Shown: positions 41,855 to 51,262, counted from the stretch's first letter. The stretch is DNA of 64,000 bases from Clostridium sp. chh4-2 (GCF_002899675.1 NZ_PKUU01000006.1:1-64000); one strand, 5' to 3'. The notes: a model not told the origin generated them from the sequence alone. Made by a program: numbers and translations.

Positions 41855-43183
41855 TCACGCATAATGATAGTTCCCCTTATTCTTCTTCCTGAAGTACAGG
41901 CACAGCAGCGTGCTTCCCAGCTCCGCCAGCGGAATCGCCATCCACACGCCGTCCACGCCCAGCAATGCCGGCAGTACCAACAGGCTGGTGATAATCAGCC
42001 CAAAAGTTCTCACAAAAGAAATAACCGCAGACACTTTACCATTTTCCAGCGCCGTAAACAAGGCCGAAGAGAAGATATTCAGCCCGGAGAAGAGAAAACC
42101 AAATGCAAAGATGGAAAAGCCATGACTCGCCAGCTCATACACCGCGGTTCCTGTTCTGGCAAACACGGTCACAACCGCATCTCCGGCCCACCAGGCGAAG
42201 AGAAATACCGTAACGGAGGCTCCCAGTGTGAAAATCATAGAAGTCCGGTATACCGATTTCAGCTGGCTATGGTTTTTGCTGCCGTAGTTAAAGCTGATCA
42301 CCGGGGATACGCCCTGAGAAAATCCCATAAATAATGCGTTCAGTAAAAATTCCGAATACTGGATAATGGTGATCGCAGCCACACCGTCCTCGCCTGCAAA
42401 CCGCATCATCAAACGGTTGAACAGAAACGTGATGACGCCGGCGGACAGGTTGGTAACCATCTCCGACGAGCCGTTCAGACAGGCTTCCCCCAACTCCCGG
42501 CGGTCCCATTTTGGACGAACGAACCAGAGCGATTTTCTGGAACGGGTGAAATAGATCAGTCCAATCAGAGCCGGAATCATATAACCGGTGACCGTAGCGA
42601 TGGCGGCTCCCGCAATGCCGTAACCCATAGGCACGATCAGCACATAGTCCAGCACAGCATTGGTCAGCCCGGCCGCCAAAGTCAGAAACAGGCCGATTCC
42701 CGGCCGTCCCTCTGTAATAAAATACATCTGGAACAGAATCTGAAGCATAAAAGCAGGCGCAAATCCCAGCTGCCACCTCAGGTAGGTAACGCAGTCCTTT
42801 AGCAGCACGTCGCTGGCTCCCAAAAGCCGGACGATGGGCGCTGCAAACAGATTTCCAAAGACCGCAATGGCCAGGCCGATTCCGATATTCAAAAGAATAA
42901 TGGCAGTAAAGGTCTCCCTCGCGCTTTCCGCTTTTCCTTCCCCCATCTTTCTTGCAACGATGGCATTGCTTCCGGTGGACAGCATAACCGAGATTCCCAG
43001 CACAATATTTACTGCTGGATATACGATGTTAATCGAAGAAAGGGCATTGGTGCTGACAAACCGTGATACAAACATACCGTCCACGATGGTATAGAGGGAC
43101 ATAACCACCATCATAATCATGGTAGGAAGCGCGAACACCAACAGTGATCCAAAGGTAAATTTTTTTGATAATGAATAACTCAT
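41855..43183 (-). CDS. MATE-family efflux transporter
   Basis: A 442-residue membrane protein with 12 predicted spans in two MATE half-repeats. Marks include LVFALPTMIMMVVMSLYTIVDGMFVSRFVS at the start (core LPTMIMMVVMSLYTIVDGMF), LSTGSNAIVARKMGEGKAESA (about residue 60) and MGFSQGVSPVISFNYGSKNH (about 260). It exports drugs or cationic compounds using Na+ or H+. The ATG has CAGGAGTATTATAC upstream. It stands alone; no regulator gene adjoins it. Confidence 0.93.
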   Translation of the reverse strand: MSYSLSKKFTFGSLLVFALPTMIMMVVMSLYTIVDGMFVSRFVSTNALSSINIVYPAVNIVLGISVMLSTGSNAIVARKMGEGKAESARETFTAIILLNIGIGLAIAVFGNLFAAPIVRLLGASDVLLKDCVTYLRWQLGFAPAFMLQILFQMYFITEGRPGIGLFLTLAAGLTNAVLDYVLIVPMGYGIAGAAIATVTGYMIPALIGLIYFTRSRKSLWFVRPKWDRRELGEACLNGSSEMVTNLSAGVITFLFNRLMMRFAGEDGVAAITIIQYSEFLLNALFMGFSQGVSPVISFNYGSKNHSQLKSVYRTSMIFTLGASVTVFLFAWWAGDAVVTVFARTGTAVYELASHGFSIFAFGFLFSGLNIFSSALFTALENGKVSAVISFVRTFGLIITSLLVLPALLGVDGVWMAIPLAELGSTLLCLYFRKKNKGNYHYA

Positions 43184-43651
43184 GTATAATACTCCTGTAT
43201 TTTCACAAATTTCAGCCGCAGAATCTATGATATTCTATAGGGTAACCCAATAGTCAAGAGAAGATTACAAAGATTTAGATATTCCGGCAACGGATAATTT
43301 AAGCGAACGCAGACTTCGGGGATTAAGTCCCACTTGAAAATATCGGGACAATTTGACAGCGAAATACTATATAAAATGCCTTAAAACAGGAGATTGTGCT
43401 TTAATATATGGACCCTGACATATAAAAAAGAATCCCGCTTGCGGGATTCTCCGCCTGCGGCGGGTCGCTTCAGCGACATTATACCTCACCGCCGCAGTGC
43501 GATCCTGCCCGGAGGGCTTTTTGTATCATAGGATCACTTTCCTATGATACAAAAAGGTATTGTGAAGAACCGCACGGCCTGCCTGAAACAGACTCCAAAT
43601 GCGTTTTCACAATACCTTCTAAACTCTTTTTAACTATGTTTTCTTTTCTGA
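43184..43651. repeat. Stacked hairpin array after the surface-protein gene
   Basis: Four hairpins in a row: GAATCCCGC-TT-GCGGGATTC (43430-43449); GCGGCGG/CCGCCGC around GTCGCTTCAGCGAC (43457-43495); CTTTTTGTATCATAGGA with its complement (43517-43556); and AAGGTATTGTGAA ... TTCACAATACCTT (43554-43618), with a T-run on the minus strand. The last probably terminates the surface-protein gene. The first and third recur at 31437-31509, the fourth at 41637-41701. 43184-43429 shows nothing further. Confidence 0.75.
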
Positions 43652-46651
43652 CTATTCAGTTTCTTTCTTCCTGCTGACCGCCGTATAAAACGCCAGCAAG
43701 ATTCCCGATAAAATCATTGCCGTCTGCGCTTTGGCATTGGCCGAATCGCCGGTCTTAGGCAGTGCCGCCAAAGGCACTTCTCCGTCATCCACAACAAATA
43801 AGTCCTGGGCTGACGATACATTATCTACCGGAATCGCTCCCATTGGAACTGGCTCCGCCTGGATATCCACAGTTTCTCCGGCCCTATTCTGAGCCCCTGG
43901 TCCTTCCGATACATATCCGTCCTGCCTGCCGGGTCCGCCAAAACTGCTGCCTCCGGAAGTATTTCCTGAGCTGCTTCCGGCGCTTCCGCCATCTTCCCCG
44001 CTGGAACTATTTGAATCACCATTTGAGGATTCCTGGCTGCTGTCCGGGGAGGCCGGTTGATTGTCATCCGGGATCACTTCCTGATTATCATCTGGGCTGA
44101 CTCCCTGGTTATCATCCGGAATCACTTCCTGGTTATCTCCCGGATTCACTTCCTGGTTATCCCCCGGCTTCACTTCCTGATTATCATCCGGCTTCACTTC
44201 CTGGTTATTGTCCGGTTTTTCTCCCTGATTATCACCTGAGGTTTCTCCTTCATTTTCCCCCTGGCCGCCCTCCGGCACTTCTCCCTGATTATCATCAGGC
44301 GCCGGCGCGGTATAGATATATTCATTGGTGAACGTCACCGTTATATTACATGGAAATCCCGATTTGATAAAGGAGCCCTCTGTTTCGGCCTGATCCAGAT
44401 CTGCCTCTTCCTTGCGCGGATCATATTTCAGGACTTCATAACCTCTGTCTTTCAATGTTTCCGATACCGTATGGCTGTAAAGATAGGCGATATCCGCATA
44501 AGATCCGTTCTCACATTCATACCAGTTTCCGTCTTCATAATTATAGACCAGATAAGCTCTCCATTTATCCGCCACATTATTATTGCCTTCAAACAGCTTT
44601 GCTCCGGAATCTTTACTGATATAAGGAATCAGCTGTGGGGTGGCGCCAGGCTTAATATAGACATTTAAATATGCATTTTCTTCGGTCAGAACGTCTTTCG
44701 TCTCCAATTTGCTGGCTTTAGACATCTCCAAAATGTCTCCCAGACCTTCGTCAACCGCAAGGGGCCATCCTGTCGTACCGTCTTCAAAATTGTATTTGCA
44801 GTAATCCTTTACCAGTTTCTTTCTGTATTCCTCATTGTTCGGAAAGCTTGTAATCCCGAGAAGACGTTTTCTCTCATCGTCATTTTTACATTTTCTTGCG
44901 GCCCGGACTAAGGCTTCCGCTCTCTCGATTAATGAACCATAGGCGTCATTGCCGGAAAAATCGTCGTATCCATAAGGAAACTCTTCTCCCAGACTCTCTC
45001 CCCCGCCGGACTCTCCGGATACGGTCCAGTTCATCTTTTCTTTTTCTTCTTTTACACTTTTAAAGTTATTGTATTCCTGAGTCTTCTGCGTCAGTAAATA
45101 AACGGAATGAGGATTTACATTCGTAAATGTAATACGAGAACCTGCTTCCAAACTAAAGTTTATGGTATGAATTCCGCTTTCCTCATCATATTCAGAATCA
45201 AATGCGCCCTCTGACATCTCATTTCCATCGCTGCTGCTGAGTTTTAACGTGTAATCGCACACAGCGTCACTTCCATCCACGCTGCTGTCCGTCTGCTGAT
45301 TGACAACCGTGATCTTGGACGCGTAAGTCTTCTGCAAAACAATGTCTCCAAGGGAAAAGCTGGTCATCACATAAACCGCATCCGCTTTCTTTCCACCCAG
45401 AACCGCATTCAAATTCATGCCGACTTCTGCTTCTTCTAACTCCAGTATCTCTTCTTCCTCAAGCTCATCTTCTTCAAAAGCCGCCCCTACAACCGGCGCT
45501 TCGTGTCTGGAAATGCTGGCCACAGGCGTTCCTATGTCCTCGCTGTCCTCAGATCCTGACTGTTCATCTGAACCATCCGCCTCTTCCTGTGAATCGCTCT
45601 GGCCGGATTCTTCGCTTCCTGATCCCTGTTCTGTATCTCCGGCTTCCTCTGAATCATCGGACGCCTCTGAATCACCGGCTTCTTCCGCTTCACCTGAAGA
45701 GCCATCAGAGCCTTCATCTGTAATTTCCTCTGAACTGCTGTCACCTTTGCTGTCTTCATCTTCTGCTTCTGAGTTGCTCACATCATCAAAATCCTCTGAT
45801 TCCTGATTATCTTCTTCGGATACTTCTTCGGATTCCTCTCCTGCTTCGGAATTTTCATTTTGATCCTCAGCAGCTTCACTTTCATCCGTTACGTCGTCCT
45901 GATCCGCAGATTCTTCAGTACCAATGGTTTCTTCCTGGTCCTGAACTGCGTCTGTTTCTTCCTCTGTTTCCTCCAAGCGGGTCTCTTCCACGGATTCTTC
46001 CGTTTCCTCCGGCTGAGTTTCTTCTATAGAAACAGCAGTTTCCTGAACTTCTTTCAATTCCCCCATCTCTTCTTTTAGAGAAACGGCGCTTGCGATATAC
46101 GCTTCCGGAGTAATACAATTACCGATGCGCAGGCTGAAAATCACATCTTTTTTAGAATGATTTGAATAGAGGACAATCAATGTTTCCTCTCCTGTCACCT
46201 GATAACCGCTGTCATCGGCCGTTATCTCTAATTCGTCCTCACCATCTTCACTGTCCAGCTCTTCCTCTTCCAGCTCCGCCTTACGGACAAATATGTGAAT
46301 ATCCGTCTTAGAGGGAATCTGCCCCTTCTTAAATGGGTAATTCACTTCATATAGAGGATTCGCTTTGCTTGAGGCCAGCAGCAGACTGTATTCTAAAAGC
46401 GTGCTTTCATCATCGCCGGTGAACTGATATTCTTCCAGGCTTTTTGCCATATGTCCACCGCGTATGGCGGTTTCAACCGCAGACTGCAGCTTATCCTGAT
46501 CCAGGTCCACAATGTACTTTACCGCTTCTTCCTCTGCTGCTGTTTCCTGCACATCCGCCCAGGCCACATTATAGCAGGATATAAATACTACGCAAAATGA
46601 TAAAAAGAAAGAAAAGCTTCTCTTCATAAACCGTTTGATTGTCCGATCCAT
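43652..46651 (-). CDS. LPKTG sortase-anchored, acidic repeat surface protein
   Basis: A 999-residue cell-wall protein of unknown function. After a basic start and hydrophobic signal segment (FMKRSFSFFLSFCVVFISCY) comes a folded region, a Glu/Asp/Ser-rich stretch (~215-395), a larger folded region (~420-770, with a SPaCBD/Cna-B-like strand pattern I cannot name) and decapeptide repeats of the type PDDNQEVKPG (~784-870). LPKTG begins near residue 964, followed by a membrane span and RKK tail. I chose the ATG at 46651 because AGGAGTATAAAT precedes it. No sortase gene is in the window. Disordered acidic and repeat segments probably span the wall. Confidence 0.85.
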   Translation of the reverse strand: MDRTIKRFMKRSFSFFLSFCVVFISCYNVAWADVQETAAEEEAVKYIVDLDQDKLQSAVETAIRGGHMAKSLEEYQFTGDDESTLLEYSLLLASSKANPLYEVNYPFKKGQIPSKTDIHIFVRKAELEEEELDSEDGEDELEITADDSGYQVTGEETLIVLYSNHSKKDVIFSLRIGNCITPEAYIASAVSLKEEMGELKEVQETAVSIEETQPEETEESVEETRLEETEEETDAVQDQEETIGTEESADQDDVTDESEAAEDQNENSEAGEESEEVSEEDNQESEDFDDVSNSEAEDEDSKGDSSSEEITDEGSDGSSGEAEEAGDSEASDDSEEAGDTEQGSGSEESGQSDSQEEADGSDEQSGSEDSEDIGTPVASISRHEAPVVGAAFEEDELEEEEILELEEAEVGMNLNAVLGGKKADAVYVMTSFSLGDIVLQKTYASKITVVNQQTDSSVDGSDAVCDYTLKLSSSDGNEMSEGAFDSEYDEESGIHTINFSLEAGSRITFTNVNPHSVYLLTQKTQEYNNFKSVKEEKEKMNWTVSGESGGGESLGEEFPYGYDDFSGNDAYGSLIERAEALVRAARKCKNDDERKRLLGITSFPNNEEYRKKLVKDYCKYNFEDGTTGWPLAVDEGLGDILEMSKASKLETKDVLTEENAYLNVYIKPGATPQLIPYISKDSGAKLFEGNNNVADKWRAYLVYNYEDGNWYECENGSYADIAYLYSHTVSETLKDRGYEVLKYDPRKEEADLDQAETEGSFIKSGFPCNITVTFTNEYIYTAPAPDDNQGEVPEGGQGENEGETSGDNQGEKPDNNQEVKPDDNQEVKPGDNQEVNPGDNQEVIPDDNQGVSPDDNQEVIPDDNQPASPDSSQESSNGDSNSSSGEDGGSAGSSSGNTSGGSSFGGPGRQDGYVSEGPGAQNRAGETVDIQAEPVPMGAIPVDNVSSAQDLFVVDDGEVPLAALPKTGDSANAKAQTAMILSGILLAFYTAVSRKKETE

Positions 46652-46823
46652 ATTTATACTCCTATTCATAATAATACGTTTAATAGCACCAGTATACCAT
46701 AGCCCGGTTACAGTTTGGTTACATTTTATAGTTTTATTTTATATTCTTTGTATTATTTATATCTTCTTTTTGTAACTTTCAAATTAATCAGCTCCTGCTG
46801 CCTTGCCGCTTACAATAAAAAAA

Positions 46824-46850
46824 CGGAAATTCTTCAAAAAAGAATTTCCG
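46824..46850 (-). terminator. Terminator after tRNA-Gly/Pro
   Basis: On the minus strand CGGAAATTCTT-TTTTG-AAGAATTTCCG followed by TTTTTTT; ends the two-tRNA transcript. Confidence 0.92.
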
Positions 46851-46859
46851 ATAAAAGTA

Positions 46860-46930
46860 AGCGGGTGATGGGAATCGAACCCACGTATCTAGCTTGGAAG
46901 GCTAGTGTTCTACCATTGAACTACACCCGC
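46860..46930 (-). tRNA. tRNA-Gly (TCC)
   Basis: GCGGGTG/CACCCGC acceptor with T discriminator, anticodon stem CTAGC/GCTAG around CTTCCAA (anticodon TCC), T arm GTGGG-TTCGATT-CCCAT. Confidence 0.93.
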
Positions 46931-46952
46931 ATAGGTAATATAAAATTGTTAA

Positions 46953-47027
46953 TCGGGGTGACAGGATTCGAACCTGCGACCCCCTGGTCCCAAACCAGGT
47001 ACTCTAGCCAAACTGAGCCACACCCCG
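46953..47027 (-). tRNA. tRNA-Pro (TGG)
   Basis: CGGGGTG/CACCCCG acceptor, anticodon stem CCTGG/CCAGG around TTTGGGA (anticodon TGG), T arm GCAGG-TTCGAAT-CCTGT. Transcribed first, before tRNA-Gly. Confidence 0.93.
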
Positions 47028-47088
47028 ATCCGACAGAAAACTCCGCTTACGCTTGTATTTTCAGGCGCCGTTTCACAACGCAAGAGTT

Positions 47089-47117
47089 ATTATATACTAA
47101 AGCTTCCGCCTTGTCAA
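47089..47117 (-). promoter_or_regulatory. Consensus promoter of the tRNA-Pro/Gly operon
   Basis: On the minus strand TTGACA (47117-47112), 17 bases, TATAAT (47094-47089): both hexamers perfect. Confidence 0.9.
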
Positions 47118-47167
47118 CAGTTTTTATATTTTTTATTATCCCATTTATTATCCATTGACAACAGTTC

Positions 47168-47318
47168 GTAACTATTCAGAGGGAACATTTTCTTACATGG
47201 CCAATGGCCATACAAAAGCCAGGAGGTTCCTCCGATGTGAATATCGATACAAAAATCCGCTTACAAACAAGCTTGACACTGATTTTTGTATCAATATTCC
47301 CGCCCTGTGAACAGTTAC
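47168..47318. repeat. Palindromic repeat with GTAACTRTTCA ends
   Basis: Inverted ends GTAACTATTCAGAGGG (47168) and the complement CCCTGTGAACAGTTAC (to 47318). Inside, GATACAAAAATC pairs with GATTTTTGTATC. The right end reaches the first base of the YfcE stop codon. I see no clear target duplication. Confidence 0.6.
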
Positions 47319-47803
47319 TACAAATAATTGAATGTAAAATGCGCTTCCCCATATCGGTCAATCTCCATAACCGCATAAGACGGCTTCCTTCCCTCCTGGC
47401 GGGGATAGGAAAGGCTGCCCGGATTCAATACCGTAACGCCGTCCCGTACTTCCATAAAGGGCCTGTGAGTGTGTCCAAACATGGCAATATCGATCTTCCG
47501 GTCCTTGGCTTCTTCAAACAGATGATCCGGTCCCAAAGATACATTATAATAATGTCCATGGGTCAGAAGAACGTGGTACTTTCCGATTGTGATCTCCCGT
47601 TCCCGGTCCAGGGCGGAGAAAAAGTCATTGTTGCCCGCTACCATTTCCAGCAGGCATCCTTCATTTACCCAGCCTGCGATCTTATCTTCGCTTCCCTCCA
47701 CGTCGCCCAGATGTATCAGCATATCAATAGGAGACGTTTTCTCGATCACTGTTTTCAGGTTTTCGTCCCGCCGGTGCGTATCGCTAACAATCAGTATCTT
47801 CAT
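47318..47803 (-). CDS. YfcE/MJ0936-type metallophosphoesterase
   Basis: A 161-residue metal-dependent phosphodiesterase. All motif blocks are present: SDTHRRDENL (about residue 7), HLGDVEGSED (about 31), AGNND (about 56), THGHYY (about 82) and FGHTHRPF (about 113). The ATG has GGGAGGAAAGCGG upstream. Its start lies 20 bases inside the end of rdgB, so the two are coupled. The physiological substrate is unknown. A second, distinct YfcE copy is at 51259. Confidence 0.9.
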   Translation of the reverse strand: MKILIVSDTHRRDENLKTVIEKTSPIDMLIHLGDVEGSEDKIAGWVNEGCLLEMVAGNNDFFSALDREREITIGKYHVLLTHGHYYNVSLGPDHLFEEAKDRKIDIAMFGHTHRPFMEVRDGVTVLNPGSLSYPRQEGRKPSYAVMEIDRYGEAHFTFNYL

Positions 47804-48413
47804 CCGCTTTCCTCCCTAATATTGCGTTTAAGCGTTCTTTCATGGCCTCCAAAGCCTTTCCCCTATGACTGATCTGATTCTTTTGTTCGATGCTCAGTTG
47901 GGCGGAGGTCAGCCCGAATTCAGGTATGTAGAGAATCGGGTCATAACCAAAGCCCTCATTTCCTGCGGGTTCATCAGCGATCAGCCCTTCCATACAAGCT
48001 TCCGTATGTTCCACCTGTCCGTCAGGCAGCACTGCTGCTATGTTACACACAAAACGGGCGCTCCGTTCTTTGCCTTTGGCATCTGCCAAACGGCTTATGA
48101 TGTTATTATTTTTTATCTCATAAGAGGTATCTTCTCCCATATAGCGGGCGGAATAAATTCCCGGTTCCCCATTAATATAATCTACCACCAGGCCCGAGTC
48201 GTCAGCCAGCACGATATCTCCGGTCTTTTCCCATACAGCCTTAGCCTTAATCTCCGCATTTTCTGCAAATGTCGTCCCATCTTCCACAATGTCAAGCTCT
48301 ACTCCGGCATCCTTCATAGACAGGATCTCCATTCCCAAATCCGCCAGTATCAAACGAATCTCCCTCATCTTACCTTCATTTCCCGTAGCAAATATAATCC
48401 TATGTTTCATCAT
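47784..48413 (-). CDS. rdgB: XTP/dITP diphosphatase
   Basis: A 209-residue Ham1/RdgB enzyme that hydrolyses non-canonical purine nucleotides (XTP, dITP) to monophosphates, keeping the nucleotide pool clean. Signatures: IIFATGNEGKMREI (about residue 5), LADDSGLVVD (about 69), GIYSARYMGED and EGFGYDPILYIP (about 152), NQISHRGKALEAM (about 183). Two adjacent ATG codons follow GGAGGAAC; the second gives better spacing. Housekeeping gene in an operon with yfcE. Confidence 0.93.
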   Translation of the reverse strand: MMKHRIIFATGNEGKMREIRLILADLGMEILSMKDAGVELDIVEDGTTFAENAEIKAKAVWEKTGDIVLADDSGLVVDYINGEPGIYSARYMGEDTSYEIKNNNIISRLADAKGKERSARFVCNIAAVLPDGQVEHTEACMEGLIADEPAGNEGFGYDPILYIPEFGLTSAQLSIEQKNQISHRGKALEAMKERLNAILGRKADEDTDC

Positions 48414-48423
48414 GTTCCTCCAT

Positions 48424-50106
48424 TTATTTCAGTGAATCCCCGCGTTTGCCGCGATCCACCGTATATGCTTTCAGGCATAAATTGCAGCTCTGTTTTTCCT
48501 CGCTCCGCTCCCAGACGGTTCCCTTCAGGCTGATGTAGCCCTCGCCGTCCGTGATATCCACCTGAGCTTTATTGTCATCGGCATCGTATTCAATTGCCAC
48601 CGGATGAACGGAACCGGGAGTTGTAATCTTCACGATCACCGCATATTCTTCCCCGTCATCCAGCTCAATATCCCTGTCAAAATCCACCGTATAAAATCCG
48701 CTGTTTGCAAAATTGCCCTTTGCCACCAGAGTCCGCTTGGAAAAATCCCGGCTCTCATCCAGATTCCGGGCAACATATACTTCATAATCCGTATCAGGCC
48801 CTGTGGCATAGAATCCTGCTGCCCGTAAATCCTCCCCGTCTCCGGCTTTATATACATTGGCAAAATAAGCGGTTTCCTCTCCATACCCCAGCTGGCCGAT
48901 CCATCCGCAAAGATCCGTCTGGTAGATATGGTCATAATTATCAGGGTCTTCCACTCTGGTATAGAGAATATTATGGATGCCGATATTGGTATCATAATAG
49001 GACACATAAAAATAACCTTCGTCGCCGAATTCCTGCCCCCAGCTGTTCACACAGATAAAGGCCCCATCCCCTTCTAAATCCATGTTAAAATTCTCTTTAG
49101 GATAATTATCATCCCAGCCGATGATCACAGAATCATGGTTCGGTTTATCCGGCCCGATATAGCAGTAGGCATTGTTTTCCTGATTATAATACACAGAACG
49201 GCTTTTGTAGTTTTTAAGCGACGTATAAAGAGAGCTTTGAACGCCGCCATACAGATACACGGCTTCCTTTATCTTCTCATAGTCCTTGCTGGGCAGAATC
49301 TGGATCTCCTGGACATGTTTAACCGGGTCCAGATCATCCGGTGATATTCCGTCCCCGTAAGGATCGTCCTCTTCCAGCACCGGCCCCTGCCATGCCAGCA
49401 GATAGGCCATGGACATGGTGTACTCCCCTCCGTCATTCTGCGACAGATGGAAACTGTTGTTAATTGACATATGATCTTCAGACAGATCCATGGGATCTTC
49501 CGGCATTAAAACCGTTTCTAACGCCGTCAGCGATGCAAAAGACCAGCAGGTTCCCAGAGAGCCCTGATTTTTCACTGCCGGAACACGGCCTTCTTTCCTG
49601 TAATCATAGGCATAGGGGATAATTCTCATATTAGGGTTCTTGTTCACCATCGTCACCGTATGGGTTCCGATGTCCCAATTCATCGTATAATTCAGGCCCT
49701 GTTCAATATCCGTCAGAGGTATGTATAATTTTCCGTCACGGTTCACCACCGATTCCTCCAGCTCAACGCGAAGGGTGTTTTTCTCCAATACCAGCCTGGA
49801 ATTATCATAATAATTTTCTGCACAGGAAAATGCCTTTGTCACCATCGACACCGGCATCATAATTTCCATACTATTGGAATCCATATATAGGCGGTCACGT
49901 GCTGTCTCAACCTGTTTGCCGTCTACCATCAGAATGATCGGCTTGGAATTCACACTCTCCGCAACCACAGTTCTCCACTCCACCGGCGGGATGGATTTCA
50001 CATTTCCTTCCACCACCGCCTCGGAATAGAAAAACTCAACTTTCTGTACACAGGTAAGAATCAGCAGCAAACCAATAATAACCAGATATCTAATTTTGCG
50101 CTTCAA
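48424..50106 (-). CDS. C1A (papain-like) surface protease with lectin-like C-terminus
   Basis: A 560-residue protein with an N-terminal membrane anchor or signal (YLVIIGLLLILTCVQ). Residues ~55-155 resemble a copper-amine-oxidase N-domain-like stalk (ILMVDGKQV ... YIPLTDIEQG). The C1A domain follows: oxyanion Gln and catalytic Cys in NQGSLGTCWSFAS (about 180-192), His in NHDSVIIGWDD (about 324) and Asn in ICVNSWGQEFGDEGYF (about 350). A lectin-like domain (~395-550) ends the protein. The TTG start has AGGAGAATCAG upstream and overlaps the methyltransferase end by 17 bases. Substrate unknown. Confidence 0.88.
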   Translation of the reverse strand: MKRKIRYLVIIGLLLILTCVQKVEFFYSEAVVEGNVKSIPPVEWRTVVAESVNSKPIILMVDGKQVETARDRLYMDSNSMEIMMPVSMVTKAFSCAENYYDNSRLVLEKNTLRVELEESVVNRDGKLYIPLTDIEQGLNYTMNWDIGTHTVTMVNKNPNMRIIPYAYDYRKEGRVPAVKNQGSLGTCWSFASLTALETVLMPEDPMDLSEDHMSINNSFHLSQNDGGEYTMSMAYLLAWQGPVLEEDDPYGDGISPDDLDPVKHVQEIQILPSKDYEKIKEAVYLYGGVQSSLYTSLKNYKSRSVYYNQENNAYCYIGPDKPNHDSVIIGWDDNYPKENFNMDLEGDGAFICVNSWGQEFGDEGYFYVSYYDTNIGIHNILYTRVEDPDNYDHIYQTDLCGWIGQLGYGEETAYFANVYKAGDGEDLRAAGFYATGPDTDYEVYVARNLDESRDFSKRTLVAKGNFANSGFYTVDFDRDIELDDGEEYAVIVKITTPGSVHPVAIEYDADDNKAQVDITDGEGYISLKGTVWERSEEKQSCNLCLKAYTVDRGKRGDSLK

Positions 50107-51262
50107 CTGATTCTCCTACTTTTCTTTTTGGGGGTCTTGGACCCATAAACTGATAAAAATACGTTTTCATCATACCGTTATAGATCTTACGGTTTCGGTC
50201 CGCCTTTCTGCCCATATACTTTTCCGCATCTTCATAAGCGGTGATCAGGCAGGCTGACCAGGAATCCAACGCTTTGAACCGTTCTCCGATCTCCGTATAC
50301 AGAGCCGGAAGATTTTCTTTCTCTTCGATACGCTCTCCGTAAGGAGGATTGGTAATAATAAATCCATATTTCTTAGGATGGCTCAATGCGCTGACCGGTC
50401 TCTGCTGGAAATGAATCAGCTGATCCACTCCCGCCGCCTCCGCATTGGCCCTCGCCGCTTTAATGATGTCTCCGTCCACGTCATATCCCTGGATATCCAC
50501 CTGAACGTCCATATTGACCGCTTCATTGGCATCATCCATGGCGCCGTACCAATATTTTCTCGGCACCAGGTCTTTCCAGTCTTCGGAGAGGAAACTGCGG
50601 TTCATGCCAGGAGCGATATTGGCAGCCATCATGGCCGCCTCTATGGGGAAGGTTCCGCTTCCGCAGAACGGGTCCACCAAGATCCTGTCTTTATTCCAAG
50701 GCGTCAGCATGATTAAAGCCGCCGCCAAAGTCTCCGTGATAGGGGCTTTACTGGTTAGTGTTCTGTAACCGCGCTTATGGAGGGATTCTCCCGTTGTATC
50801 GATTCCAATCGTAACCTGGTCTTTATAGAGAAATACTCTCAAAGGATAGCTGCTTCCATTTTCCGGAAACCAGTCCATCTCGTACTCCCGTTTCAGCCGT
50901 TCGACCATGGCCTTTTTCATAATCGACTGTATATCGGAAGGGCTGAACAGCTTACTCTGAATGGAAGACGCTTTGGCAACCCAGAACTTACCGTCCTTCG
51001 GGATATATTCTTCCCACGGAATCGCCTTCGTCCCCTGAAACAGCTCCTCAAATGTCTCCGCGCGGAAACTTCCCACCTTTAAAAGAACTCTCTCCGCCGT
51101 TCTCAAAAATATATTGGCCCTGCAGACAGCGTCCGCGTCGCCTTCAAATGTCACTCTTCCATTTTCCACCTGGGTAATCTCATATCCCAGGTCTGTTATC
51201 TCCTTTTTTAAAACCACCTCTAATCCGAAATGGCACGGAGCAATCAACTCAAATTTTCTCAT
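50090..51262 (-). CDS. THUMP-domain SAM-dependent RNA methyltransferase (RlmL/YpsC-like)
   Basis: A 390-residue rRNA or tRNA guanine-N2 methyltransferase. Ferredoxin-like and THUMP domains occupy about residues 1-155; the catalytic domain follows. SAM-binding is seen in ILVDPFCGSGTFPIEAAMMA (about 195), and the catalytic NPPY in FIITNPPYGERI (about 307). HKRGYRTLTSKAPITETLAAAL is family-typical. The ATG overlaps the stop of the upstream phosphodiesterase gene (ATGA). No zinc or RlmK half is fused, as in Firmicute YpsC. Confidence 0.9.
   Translation of the reverse strand: MRKFELIAPCHFGLEVVLKKEITDLGYEITQVENGRVTFEGDADAVCRANIFLRTAERVLLKVGSFRAETFEELFQGTKAIPWEEYIPKDGKFWVAKASSIQSKLFSPSDIQSIMKKAMVERLKREYEMDWFPENGSSYPLRVFLYKDQVTIGIDTTGESLHKRGYRTLTSKAPITETLAAALIMLTPWNKDRILVDPFCGSGTFPIEAAMMAANIAPGMNRSFLSEDWKDLVPRKYWYGAMDDANEAVNMDVQVDIQGYDVDGDIIKAARANAEAAGVDQLIHFQQRPVSALSHPKKYGFIITNPPYGERIEEKENLPALYTEIGERFKALDSWSACLITAYEDAEKYMGRKADRNRKIYNGMMKTYFYQFMGPRPPKRKVGESVEAQN

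Noticed and set aside
45417-45806. Ser/Glu-rich plus-strand frame
   Set aside because: Antisense of the acidic stretch of the surface-protein gene; composition artefact.
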